Assembly (NCBI GenBank): GCA_023301685.1
Contig: JALZUG010000044.1
Span: 1-42,689 of the forward strand
Source: Rickettsiaceae bacterium
GTDB taxonomy: Bacteria > Pseudomonadota > Alphaproteobacteria > Rickettsiales > Rickettsiaceae
Length of the DNA: 42,689 nt
Direction: 5' to 3'
The translations under genes and the position numbers were made by a program. Below, in pieces: positions 32,387-40,589 of this stretch (position 1 is its first letter; the number at the start of each line of letters is the position of its first letter). The notes under the pieces were generated by a model, which did not search any database, was not told the origin of the DNA, and was given only the letters and a program-made list of their open reading frames with translations.

Positions 32387-34156
32387 TCAATTTACCTCTT
32401 CATTTGTCATTTCTTGTTCATTTTCAGCTTGTGGCATAATGCCTTGCGAAAGCTGCATCTGTTTTTGTATTACTTTGTCGTATTCTTCAGCAAGTTTATA
32501 AGATGCGTTATCTGTAATTCCTGATTCTTGTAAGAATAATGGTGAGCTCATTATCATATCCCGACTTGGGCTATTCATAATCTCTGCAAACCTTGCTTTT
32601 TCTTCTTCTATACTTGAGCTAAAGTTTGGTGCTGTATCTGGATATACCTCAAAATTTATCATTGAAATTGAATCGTCTATAGTCGTACTCATACTTTTTC
32701 CATATTTATAGTAAATCACAACTTGATTCATGTTCTTCTGACCTTTTAGCGTATCTAACATCAGCTTACCTTCTGAGGCAATCATGTGCTCGTAAGATAA
32801 TACTAAGAAGTTCTGTGCATTTAGGTTATTCATTGTACTATTGGCAATAGCAACTCCGCTAATACGATTTGTCTCCTTACCAGAAAAATCATCATATATA
32901 CGCATAATGCTTTGGATCTCATTCCTAACTTCCTGCAACACTCTTAAACGATGCTCAACATTCTGCTTATTATCTAATATCTGAACATCCTTACTGTCTG
33001 CGAGGAGAATTGAGCCACTTTTCTTTCTAGACTCAACTGCCCATACATCAGCTATAGAAGTTTTATCATTTGCAGGTTGAGTACATATTAAAGTTTTGGA
33101 ATCGGTGTAATGAATAATAGTCGACATTATATAATTAATCATATCCTGCGGTGATATAATATCGTTAACAATACCTATTGGCATGCCGTCTATATCTCTT
33201 TGGTATACCATTGGAACTAGAGGAAAATGCTTTTGGTTTGGAATCTGCTCAGATATCTCCCCATGCGCAAGTAATACATCTTTACAAAAGACTCCTTTGA
33301 ATATTTTGCTACCTTTTTTAGTCTCTATTTTGCCGTCAATGGAATAACGTTTTGCAATATCTTCAAAGAATGTCTGAAGTACATGCTCTTCTTGCACTTC
33401 ATCATCCTTACTATCCATAGAAGCAATAGTCTCATAATAATTATCGTCTTTTTTATAATAGACTTCAGTAACCCTTATACCCTTGCCCTTGACCCATGTT
33501 TGGTTTTCTACATCATAATCAGCATTATTTCCATCATCTGGATGTGTTTTATTAGTATCAACCAGAGAATCAAAATATTTAGACTCGTTTGGGTATTTGT
33601 TTTTTAAAGTGGTGTAATGCACAAAATAAGAACGACAAATAACATTAGAGTCTTCCATTCTTGCCGTTTGGTCATCAGGATCCCAAAATATCTCTCTTGC
33701 ATCAACATAATCATAGAAAAACTTTCCATCATCATAACCAAACTGGGACCACCCTATGCCAGATAACAACGAAGATAAAACTTTTAAGCTGGAAAAATAA
33801 CTATGATTAGTTTGAGTCTGAACATTAAACGCCCAGCTTTTTAGGTAATTAGCTAGCTTCTCATGTGATTGTAGATCGGTAGTTGGAAGATAGCCAATAC
33901 GCTTTCCTGCTCTGATTAATATGCTTATAACATCATTACAAGCTGGCTTTACGTGGTTAAACGTTTTAGTATCACAGCCAATTAGCTCTAAAGACTCTAA
34001 TAGTTCTTTATCTTCCCACTGCTTACCATGGTAATAATTAAAATTACGATTATAAGTTGTAAGCCATTTCTTTCTTACATCTGACCCGCTACAATATTCA
34101 TAATAATCCTTTAAATCCTGTAATGTTTTTTCTTGAGCTACTGTGTATTTCTTCAT
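32387..34156 (-). CDS. Portal protein (P22-like)
   Basis: A 589-residue portal. Features: NFNYYHGKQWEDKEL near 33-48, IGWSQFGYDDGKFFYDYVDAREIFWDPDDQTARMEDSNVICRSYFV with the typical W-D-P-D/x-x-A motif, the HFPLVPMVYQRDIDGMPIGIVNDIISPQDMINYIMS core and an IYDDFSGKETNRISGVAIANSTM segment, all characteristic of P22-type portals. It forms the dodecameric DNA gate. It overlaps the preceding gene by ATGA and the C-terminus is Gln/Glu-rich. Codon and order are consistent with a P22-like head module. Confidence 0.85.
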   Translation of the reverse strand: MKKYTVAQEKTLQDLKDYYEYCSGSDVRKKWLTTYNRNFNYYHGKQWEDKELLESLELIGCDTKTFNHVKPACNDVISILIRAGKRIGYLPTTDLQSHEKLANYLKSWAFNVQTQTNHSYFSSLKVLSSLLSGIGWSQFGYDDGKFFYDYVDAREIFWDPDDQTARMEDSNVICRSYFVHYTTLKNKYPNESKYFDSLVDTNKTHPDDGNNADYDVENQTWVKGKGIRVTEVYYKKDDNYYETIASMDSKDDEVQEEHVLQTFFEDIAKRYSIDGKIETKKGSKIFKGVFCKDVLLAHGEISEQIPNQKHFPLVPMVYQRDIDGMPIGIVNDIISPQDMINYIMSTIIHYTDSKTLICTQPANDKTSIADVWAVESRKKSGSILLADSKDVQILDNKQNVEHRLRVLQEVRNEIQSIMRIYDDFSGKETNRISGVAIANSTMNNLNAQNFLVLSYEHMIASEGKLMLDTLKGQKNMNQVVIYYKYGKSMSTTIDDSISMINFEVYPDTAPNFSSSIEEEKARFAEIMNSPSRDMIMSSPLFLQESGITDNASYKLAEEYDKVIQKQMQLSQGIMPQAENEQEMTNEEVN

Positions 34157-34503
34157 ATTTTTTCATTTAACTCCGTATAACAAATAGTACAATCAAATAA
34201 CTGGCTATAACCGTTAGAAAAACAAAGCACATTATCACCATCCTTCAAAAACACTTCCAAATTACCAAGAGCTATTAAGTTATGACTCTCATTTGTTTGT
34301 ATCAATATATTTCTTACTAAAAAACTCTCCTGCTTAGGGTCGCTTAGGAGTCTAACTATTTGTAGGTTGATTCTAATATTCTCCTCAGAAGTATTACAGA
34401 TATTTACCGCATTTAAAAACGTAGGTTTTTCTACACTGAGTAGCACCGTCTTCTGGTCCGCTAAATTTGCAAATATTAAACTTTCGTAGCTGGTAAAGTG
34501 CAT
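34153..34503 (-). CDS. Small beta-rich protein between terminase and portal
   Basis: A 116-residue mostly beta protein (LIFANLADQKTVLLSVEK, RINLQIVRLLSD, NLEVFLKDGDNVLCFSN). It overlaps the portal start by ATGA and the upstream 76-residue gene by 28 bases, so it is made with the head proteins. It could be a head decoration or tail-accessory subunit. Not recognised. Confidence 0.6.
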   Translation of the reverse strand: MHFTSYESLIFANLADQKTVLLSVEKPTFLNAVNICNTSEENIRINLQIVRLLSDPKQESFLVRNILIQTNESHNLIALGNLEVFLKDGDNVLCFSNGYSQLFDCTICYTELNEKI

Positions 34504-34706
34504 AATTTATCTGTATATTCTTTAAACTCACTTAATTTATTAGTAAACATTTTTATGTCTTCTGCACTAGGGGATTCACCTGTAAACTGTCTTATATAAA
34601 GCTGTTTACCAGTTTGCTTCAAAAACTCTAATACTAAACTATATCTATCCATTTCGTTAGATATCTCAAAAACATTTAATAAACTCTTAATTTCTATTTT
34701 TTCCAT
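34476..34706 (-). CDS. Small helical protein next to the large terminase
   Basis: A 76-residue helical protein (SLVLEFLKQTGKQLYIRQF, DIKMFTNKLSEFKEYTDKL), beginning 3 bases after the terminase stop and ending 28 bases inside the next gene. Small proteins here in P22-like phages vary; no function assigned. Confidence 0.55.
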   Translation of the reverse strand: MEKIEIKSLLNVFEISNEMDRYSLVLEFLKQTGKQLYIRQFTGESPSAEDIKMFTNKLSEFKEYTDKLCTLPATKV

Positions 34707-34708
34707 AT

Positions 34709-36163
34709 TTATACTCTCATAGGTTTTGCACCATAATTATAATCGTTTCTATACTGAGCTTGAGTACGAGCTAAATGCATACCATCAGTAATTGCAAACT
34801 CTAACGCATTCATCAAGTGGTCATTGCCTTTTTTAATCTTACCATCATCTTCACGATAATAACCTCGCCATTCATTCATAAATTTTCGACATGTATTGAA
34901 TACTTTAAATTGACCACTACGTATACGCTCTAAAATTTTATCAACTGCAAGCTCCTTAGCATATTTAGCCAGTGTTAAATTCATTCCAGCACGTTTATAA
35001 TCATCAATTAAACGTTGTCCATCTCTTTGGCTTCCTTGATTAACTGCTGGATCGCATACGCCGTACATCCAATTACAGCCCATATTCATAAGTTTGGCTG
35101 TGTGTTGGGCAGCAGTAAGTTCATTATCAGAGTATTCAGCGTAGACATAGACAACATCATTATCTCTATCATGAGCAATAAACACAACAGCAGTAGGAGC
35201 AAAGAAACCTACATCCATACCAAAGAACCTTGCCCAATATGGTTGTATTTCTATTGGATCTATTAAAAACTCTGATTCTGGTACTTGATATACAAGACCA
35301 GTTCCAATACATGGTATACCTTTCTCTCGTGCCTCTAATTCATGAGGTTTTAAGGCTTCTCTAAGTCGTTTCTTAGTGTCTTCAGCTAAATGCGGGTTAT
35401 CATCCCAGCTAGCTTGTACGTAACTCTTACCATTGATGATTTCCTCAGGAGTATTTTTATAAATTTCCTTTTGTATTCTTTTCTCACCTTCTTTCTTTAT
35501 CTCAACTTGCCTTTCTAAAAAGTAAGCTGTCATTTCTGTATAACCTTTCAAGGGAGTCATAGTAAGAATAAGCCGACCTTGTCCTTTTCCATCAACATCA
35601 GTAAGACGCATTTGACTCTCTAAAAATATATCATACGGAGGTTCTTCGTCCATGTGAATTAGATGGCATCTTGCTCCCTGAAATTTCTCTCGACCCTGCT
35701 TGTATGACTTAAAATATAAGCTAGATATACCACCGCTAGAATGTTTTATCTTAACATAATCAACAGCACCATTTACACCAGCAAGCATAGCCTTTTTAAC
35801 TATTAAATCAGGTGTAATTAATCCTTCAGTAAATCCGTTATCTACAGCATAACCACCTAGTATCTTATTCTGTAGTACATTTCGGGTGATTTCATAGTTT
35901 TCAGACGCTACCCATGCAATAATAGGATGATCAAACCTATGACCTTTCCACCAGCTAGGATAATTGCCTGTTAGATGTATTGCATCTTCTAAACAGCCAC
36001 AAAACGTTTTACCAGTTCTATTACCAGCTAAGAATAAACGTTCAATTGACTTTGCACCTAAATCGTGGAATTTATTTTGTTTTGTTGATGGTTTATAACT
36101 GCGGAAGTTACGCTCTTGAATACGCTCTATATCTTTCTTAGAAAAATTAGCTAATAAAGTCAT
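34709..36163 (-). CDS. terL: Terminase large subunit
   Basis: A 484-residue packaging motor. ATPase domain: Walker A-like AGNRTGKT (46-53) and Walker B CHLIHMDEEPP (MDEE at 171-174), then the LILTMTPLKGYT coupling motif. Nuclease domain: FFGMDVGFFAPTAVVFIAHD with the first metal-binding Asp, ASYSDNEL-like strand (YAEYSDNEL), CDPAVNQGSQ, and DGKIKKGNDHLMNALEFAI, in which the D in NDHLMNAL completes the site. It lies upstream of the small head genes; no homing elements. Preceded by a 230-bp gap with promoter-like sequence. Confidence 0.95.
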   Translation of the reverse strand: MTLLANFSKKDIERIQERNFRSYKPSTKQNKFHDLGAKSIERLFLAGNRTGKTFCGCLEDAIHLTGNYPSWWKGHRFDHPIIAWVASENYEITRNVLQNKILGGYAVDNGFTEGLITPDLIVKKAMLAGVNGAVDYVKIKHSSGGISSLYFKSYKQGREKFQGARCHLIHMDEEPPYDIFLESQMRLTDVDGKGQGRLILTMTPLKGYTEMTAYFLERQVEIKKEGEKRIQKEIYKNTPEEIINGKSYVQASWDDNPHLAEDTKKRLREALKPHELEAREKGIPCIGTGLVYQVPESEFLIDPIEIQPYWARFFGMDVGFFAPTAVVFIAHDRDNDVVYVYAEYSDNELTAAQHTAKLMNMGCNWMYGVCDPAVNQGSQRDGQRLIDDYKRAGMNLTLAKYAKELAVDKILERIRSGQFKVFNTCRKFMNEWRGYYREDDGKIKKGNDHLMNALEFAITDGMHLARTQAQYRNDYNYGAKPMRV

Positions 36164-36393
36164 ATTTAAAACTAACCCGCAGTTTGTTATTTCCTTACAT
36201 TATAGGATATAATAGAAAAAGCGCAACAATATATATATAAAGTTACATTTTACAATGTATAAAAACTTAAAAGATAATATACACTTAAAATAAGCCTATT
36301 TAGCGCGTGTATTATATCCTTAATTTGCAGTTAGTAGACGCTTGTTAGAAGAGTTTGTCTATTATACGATTTTATATACACGCCTAGACCATA
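36164..36393 (-). promoter_or_regulatory. 230-bp gap before the terminase with candidate promoters
   Basis: On the minus strand a perfect TATAAT (36199-36204) is preceded after 16 bases by TTGCGC (36221-36226), a weak -35. Two more TATAAT-type elements and a dyad of TATACACG/CGTGTATT occur further upstream. The position suits a late promoter for the terminase, head and tail operon. No gene is seen in the gap. Confidence 0.45.
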
Positions 36394-36722
36394 CTATTTT
36401 TGAGTCTTATGTTGCGTATCTATATGTATTATTTCTAAAGCCGAAACATCTGGCTCTGTTGATTGAATACAATAACATCTAATTGATTGTGATAACCTGA
36501 ATTTATAGATTGTATCCTCTATAATACTAAGTTTTTTATATACCTGCTTGTCATTAATAATCTCAATACCATTTTCTCTTCCCATAGATAATAATTGATT
36601 GAATGATAGACTATACCAACTAGACAACTTTGATATTTTGATATAAGTTTATAACTAACAAGATTATCAGCTTTGTTAAGCCTCTTTAACTCCTTAGAAG
36701 ATAAGTTAATGCAAAACAACAT
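36394..36722 (-). pseudogene. Frameshifted toxin of a Panacea toxin-antitoxin pair
   Basis: Two overlapping frames look like one broken gene. The first (ATG 36722, MLFCINLSSKELKRLNK) runs to 36519 only out of phase; the second carries the conserved-looking end (WYSLSFNQLLSMGREN, YKFRLSQSIRCYCIQ, EIIHIDTQH) to 36394. Switching frame by one base between 36650 and 36628 joins them into about 108 codons. The C-terminus resembles RelE/HigB-type toxins (RFRLS, ILxIDxxH), which is inference. It begins one base after the antitoxin stop, the usual antitoxin-first order of PanA-linked pairs. A true mutation, a sequencing error in an A/T-rich stretch, or a programmed shift are all possible. Confidence 0.55.
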
Positions 36723-36723
36723 A

Positions 36724-37161
36724 TCAACACACTGTTGCTGTTTTCATCATCTCTTCTGTAATGATTTTATCAGGTTGCTCCTTTGCTGTTTTCCATGGCT
36801 GTTCTTTGTGGGTCATACGCATTAGCGCAATACCAGTATACTGACCTTTATCTTCTATTACCTTGTCTGTAATTATTTTTAACTGTGGTGATTCAAGAGA
36901 AAAGACAGGCTGTTTAATTGTGATAACATTTCGTCCATAACTATTATAATTATAATATACATCGGGAATAACAGGGCCATACTTCCAAGCTTCTATAGTA
37001 TTATCAAAAGCAAGTTTGTTTAATTGTTTCAAAGAGCTTACTTGAATATAATATAATAGTTTTTGTAGCTTTAAGTTAGTTAAATCACCTTCAATTTCAT
37101 TTGTAGGGATTGTTTGAAATACACTTATTATATACTTGGCTATATCTTTTGCATCAGTCAT
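36724..37161 (-). CDS. Panacea-domain (DUF4065/SocA-like) antitoxin
   Basis: A 145-residue protein with a nearly complete Panacea domain: DAKDIAKYIISVF, then NLKLQKLLYYIQ (the L-x-L-Q-K-L-L-Y-Y core), AFDNTIEAWKYGPVIPDVYYNYNSYG and the C-terminal THKEQPWKTAK motif. This domain neutralises many unrelated toxins and occurs often on phages and plasmids. Its own gene is intact while the adjacent toxin looks frameshifted. The pair sits between the DUF5681 gene and the large terminase, an unusual place for an addiction module, inside the packaging region. Confidence 0.9.
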   Translation of the reverse strand: MTDAKDIAKYIISVFQTIPTNEIEGDLTNLKLQKLLYYIQVSSLKQLNKLAFDNTIEAWKYGPVIPDVYYNYNSYGRNVITIKQPVFSLESPQLKIITDKVIEDKGQYTGIALMRMTHKEQPWKTAKEQPDKIITEEMMKTATVC

Positions 37162-37216
37162 AATTGTTACCTAATTTTCTCTACCATCATACAATATCTA
37201 TACAAAAAATACAGAG

Positions 37217-37708
37217 TCATTTTGGCTCAATTGCTCTAACCTCTGCCTTCTTAAAGATCGACTCAATCTGATCTAACTCATCCTGATTACAGATATTAAG
37301 AGCAGATACTCCAGCGCTCTCTAACTTCTCAGTAAACTTAATGCGATTCAATACTGACACCACTTGCAACCATTCATCAACTGTGTATTCCTCATAGTTA
37401 CGCAGTGCCTCAATAAAACGCCTTAAGTATCCGTCAACTGTATCGCTACTAAGATATTCTGGTACTTCCACTCTAATACATTCCTCAAACTTCTTCTTCG
37501 GCACTAGCTTATTGAAAAATATCTGAAATGCCCAACCTTCACCAGCTTCCATGTGCGTCCAAAGCAGTTTATATGCCTTATTATAATCCTCAACAGCTTG
37601 TTTCTTTAGGTCAACCCACTTTTCGCTAGACTTGTTTTTAGAATCTTTACCTCGTCCGTTTGGATTACCAGTCTCTCCTTTTTTAAAGGATGTTTTACTA
37701 TTTGCCAT
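37217..37708 (-). CDS. DUF5681 protein, possible small terminase subunit
   Basis: A 163-residue protein with the DUF5681 signature FKKGETGNPNGRGKDSKNK at its start and a helical body (EKWVDLKKQAVEDYNKAYKLLW, LRRFIEALRNYEEYTVDEWLQV). DUF5681 proteins are encoded just upstream of large terminases in many phages and are thought to be DNA-binding. Here the Panacea pair intervenes, so the small-terminase assignment is inferred from family and neighbourhood. Confidence 0.75.
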   Translation of the reverse strand: MANSKTSFKKGETGNPNGRGKDSKNKSSEKWVDLKKQAVEDYNKAYKLLWTHMEAGEGWAFQIFFNKLVPKKKFEECIRVEVPEYLSSDTVDGYLRRFIEALRNYEEYTVDEWLQVVSVLNRIKFTEKLESAGVSALNICNQDELDQIESIFKKAEVRAIEPK

Positions 37709-37744
37709 TTTTTCTCACAGTTTCTATTAAGTAACCCTGTATAA

Positions 37745-37762
37745 CCCTGTTTTTCTACAGGG
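37745..37762. other. Inverted and direct repeats before the DUF5681 gene
   Basis: CCCTGT (37745-37750) and ACAGGG (37757-37762) make a 6-bp stem with a six-base loop; just before it the phrase aaccctgt occurs twice in tandem (37731-37750). No T run follows. It lies in the 57-bp gap between two minus-strand genes and may be an operator or weak attenuator. Confidence 0.35.
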
Positions 37763-37765
37763 CTT

Positions 37766-38008
37766 CTAGATCAAATCTATTTCTTTCAACTCTCTCAAAG
37801 ATTGCTTGTATTTATTAGCTTCAAATTTTTCTTTAAACTTCTTTAAAGCTTCTTTTCTATCTACAGCAGCGCAACTCACAGCAAAACTCCTATCTTTAAC
37901 TGTTGCTTTCCATTTTTCTGTATTCTTCTTGGTTTTTATAGCGAATCTAAGAGCTTCTGCGTGCTCATAAGAAGTCTTGACGCCCCAGTTTGCTTTCTTA
38001 TCTATCAT
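37766..38008 (-). CDS. Small basic protein
   Basis: An 80-residue very lysine-rich protein (MIDKKANWGVKTSYEHAEALRFAIKTKKN at its start, helical KEALKKFKEKFEANKYKQS). The likely start is ATG 38008, two codons downstream of ATG 38014. The charge suggests nucleic-acid binding, but no family is recognised. It is separated from the SSB-like gene by the tRNA-like stretch at 38041-38099. Confidence 0.55.
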   Translation of the reverse strand: MIDKKANWGVKTSYEHAEALRFAIKTKKNTEKWKATVKDRSFAVSCAAVDRKEALKKFKEKFEANKYKQSLRELKEIDLI

Positions 38009-38040
38009 TTGCAATGTTTTATATTTGTTTTATTTTTTTT

Positions 38041-38099
38041 ACTGTTAATTGCCGAGGTAGGATTTTAACCTGCTAGCATCTGAAAAGCTTTCAGTACAC
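38041..38099 (-). other. tRNA 3'-half-like remnant
   Basis: The minus strand reads like the last 50 bases of a tRNA: a hairpin with CTGA/TCAG stem and 7-base loop AAGCTTT, a short variable region, a T-arm-like GCAGG-TTAAAAT-CCTAC (loop retains T54, T55, A58, C61 but C56 is A and one stem pair fails), and CTCGGCA then A at the acceptor end. No 5' half is present: the bases that should form it encode the end of the SSB-like protein. A decayed tRNA or an integration-site scar are possible; chance similarity is not excluded. Confidence 0.35.
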
Positions 38100-38687
38100 T
38101 CAAAAAGGAATCTCATCATCTTCAATGTCGTTATCAGGCTCTTGCTTCTTTTTGCCTTCACCTATCTTATAACGTCCATTATCCTTAGGCATTAGCTCAT
38201 CATACTCTGGATGACCTTTAGTAATTGCATAACGAATAACATTTCTATCATTATCATCTTTGTCTTTTTCTACTTCTATTTTAGCAAGAAAAATTGTTCC
38301 GTCTAATGAATCAAAACCAAAATTATTGCGTATGTTATTTGCTGTAGCTGTTTTATCCTTTGGATCCAGTCTACTGGATGAATCACAAATACCACGCATA
38401 AAACTACGTCCCATCTGTTTGTATTTATCACTTTTAGGACTATGCAGACCAATTAATGACCATACTTTTTGTCCATCATATTCGCCTTCTACTACTGTGT
38501 ACTCACATTTCAAAAATACCGCTCCTGACTGACCTTGTGTTGCAAAGTCATTTGTCCAGCCTTGTGCATTATCATTGTAATCACCTTTTTTAATATGTAG
38601 CTTTACTTTAGCTATTGTACCATCTGGTATTATTTTATAACTTGTTTGTGGCTCTGCGTCTGCTAAGTTTAAATTGTTGTTTTTCAT
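38100..38687 (-). CDS. DUF669-like protein with SSB-type C-terminal tail
   Basis: A 195-residue protein with a beta-rich core (YKIIPDGTIAKVKLHIKKG, GAVFLKCEYTVVEGEYDGQKVWSLIGL, GTIFLAKIEVEKDKD) resembling DUF669 phage proteins thought to bind single-stranded DNA. The C-terminus is DIEDDEIPF (187-195), the acidic Pro-Phe tail by which SSB recruits partner proteins. That tail is good evidence for a role on single strands at replication or recombination and for hooking up host proteins. GGAG upstream of the ATG at 38687 supports the start. Confidence 0.82.
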   Translation of the reverse strand: MKNNNLNLADAEPQTSYKIIPDGTIAKVKLHIKKGDYNDNAQGWTNDFATQGQSGAVFLKCEYTVVEGEYDGQKVWSLIGLHSPKSDKYKQMGRSFMRGICDSSSRLDPKDKTATANNIRNNFGFDSLDGTIFLAKIEVEKDKDDNDRNVIRYAITKGHPEYDELMPKDNGRYKIGEGKKKQEPDNDIEDDEIPF

Positions 38688-39007
38688 TTTATTTCTCCTT
38701 TATCCTGTAAAATATCTCTTAACTCTTCTGCTGATAAAAAATTTTGTTCTTTAAATTCCTCAAGCCTATCTGGATCTAAGACTTCCTGTAGTTCTTCAAT
38801 ATCATCAGCTAAAGACTGAAATAAAAACTTACTTAAAAATCTTCCTTTTGTCTTTGGACACTTGATCATACTTGATCGATAAACACTACTACGGACTGAG
38901 GCGTCTCCTTCAAATTGAGTGTCTGTCCAAAGCCTTATGTTTTTTATACTTTGCATAATTCTGTCTATTAATTCAGGCTTTTGCTTTCTAATTTCAATTG
39001 TGTTCAT
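38684..39007 (-). CDS. Hypothetical early protein, 107 aa
   Basis: A 107-residue protein with helical termini (EIRKQKPELIDRIMQSIKNI; DPDRLEEFKEQNFLSAEELRDIL). It overlaps the SSB-like gene by ATGA and the upstream initiator-like gene by 14 bases. Translated with replication proteins, so probably an accessory, but no motif is recognised. Confidence 0.6.
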   Translation of the reverse strand: MNTIEIRKQKPELIDRIMQSIKNIRLWTDTQFEGDASVRSSVYRSSMIKCPKTKGRFLSKFLFQSLADDIEELQEVLDPDRLEEFKEQNFLSAEELRDILQDKGEIK

Positions 39008-40589
39008 TACTTTTCTCCAAAAAATCTAAATTAGGCTTAACAAACGGAAAGTACAAAGTATCGTTATCCGTAATGTTTTTTACCTCAATATCAACATCAT
39101 GTTTCTTTGCCATTGATTCTATCAACGATTGCTGGTTTTCCATTTTATTACATACGCTGTAAGTGGCTTTCAGCTTTAGTTTTCTACCTTCTAAACTGAT
39201 AACCTCTGCCTGATCTAGGTTAATTTTCATAACCTGTTGTAGGTCAAGATAAAGGGTTTTGAGTATCTCAGTTTTAACAGCTTCCCATTTACTTTCTTCA
39301 GGCGTTAAGGCTTTCGGTTTGCTACGTTTTGCTGTATCTTCTTTCGTTGCCATTTTAGGCTTGTCTGGTTTTACTAACACCATCTTTACACTATCACCAT
39401 ACACTAGCCTTATCGTCTCTCGTAGGCGTTGTTTCTCATCATTGCTAAGTTCTAGTCCTTGCTTAAATGCTAAACCTATTTTATTCGGTGCTATTGGTTT
39501 GATATCTAGCTTTTGCTGTAATTCTTCTGCCGTTGATGTTGGAAATGTTTTTAGAATCTGACAGTTAAGTTCCTGTCTTGGCTCTAGCTTTGTTTGTGGT
39601 ATAGCCATTGGTTTATCCTCCTTAGCTTTATTTACTTTGTTAATTGATGTTAACTTAATTGGGGGGGTAGCGGTCCGCTTTTTTGCTTCTGTTTTTGCTG
39701 TGGTATCTCCGAGGACGTAGTCCGAGGCAATAGGCGTATCAGGTGGAAGATGACCATAGTCTAACTTTCCTCCTGCCAACCCAGAATCTGCTAAAACATA
39801 CTCAGGTGGTTCAGGTAGTGCTGTATCGCTATAGTCAAACTCCCAATCTCTTTCAATTATCTCCTCAGTAGCATCAAAATCATCACTCAAAGATGATTTT
39901 TGTTGCGTTGCTTCTTTCTGTGAAGTTTCAACACACTCATTTTTTACAAGAGAGAAGATTTTTTTATTTTCAACATTACTAGCAAAGGAGGAAGAAAATA
40001 TATCGTGAGATATATTTTCTTCTCCTGTATTATTTGTACTGCAACCGTTGCAATACCCTATTGCACTTCTTTCCCTTTTTAGACCTATGGTTTTGTCGCT
40101 AAATTTGATGTTAAATTTTTCATCAATATAGCCATGATTTGTATGTGGTTTTAGCTCTGGAATTTTGTTATCAGACACACCAAATTTATTGTAAAAATGC
40201 GGTGTGTTTTTAAGTAAGTAGATAACTAAATGATTTACAGATTTTCCTTTGGTTTCGTAATTACGTACTATTAAACCAAAACGCTCTAAAATATCTAAAG
40301 CTTTGCTAATCGTTCTTTTTGAGCACTTTAATTCTTTAGCAAGCTTTCCTCTATCCAAATGCAAACCATCTGTATGCATTCTATCCATAGAAAAACGACC
40401 GCCTCCCTTCTTTATACCTTTTATTGGTCGATAATAAGACCTAAGATGCCAATATAAAGCAACAGCATTTGTATACACCTGTTTACGAGAATTAAGTAAT
40501 ATTTCTCTAAGTTGCACTTGACTTCTTAGTATATCTTTATGTATATTTAAGCCTTGCTTGTTGGTTTGGTGTCTTTGTGGACTAAGCAT
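38994..40589 (-). CDS. Winged-helix replication protein with C-terminal DnaA-N-like region
   Basis: A 531-residue protein. The N-terminus (about 20-125) is a winged helix of the same type as the adjacent protein (NSRKQVYTNAVALYWHLRSYY, then DRGKLAKELKCSKRTISKALDILERFGLIVRNYE). A long disordered linker follows (about 200-400, rich in Pro, Thr, Glu and Lys). The C-terminal 80 residues (SKWEAVKTEIL then ISLEGRKLKLKATYS and IESMAKKHDVDIEV) recall the DnaA N-terminal domain found in rickettsial plasmid replication proteins; that match is by eye. GAGGTG upstream chooses ATG 40589 over GTG 40601. Likely role: origin binding and host helicase recruitment. Confidence 0.7.
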   Translation of the reverse strand: MLSPQRHQTNKQGLNIHKDILRSQVQLREILLNSRKQVYTNAVALYWHLRSYYRPIKGIKKGGGRFSMDRMHTDGLHLDRGKLAKELKCSKRTISKALDILERFGLIVRNYETKGKSVNHLVIYLLKNTPHFYNKFGVSDNKIPELKPHTNHGYIDEKFNIKFSDKTIGLKRERSAIGYCNGCSTNNTGEENISHDIFSSSFASNVENKKIFSLVKNECVETSQKEATQQKSSLSDDFDATEEIIERDWEFDYSDTALPEPPEYVLADSGLAGGKLDYGHLPPDTPIASDYVLGDTTAKTEAKKRTATPPIKLTSINKVNKAKEDKPMAIPQTKLEPRQELNCQILKTFPTSTAEELQQKLDIKPIAPNKIGLAFKQGLELSNDEKQRLRETIRLVYGDSVKMVLVKPDKPKMATKEDTAKRSKPKALTPEESKWEAVKTEILKTLYLDLQQVMKINLDQAEVISLEGRKLKLKATYSVCNKMENQQSLIESMAKKHDVDIEVKNITDNDTLYFPFVKPNLDFLEKSNEHN

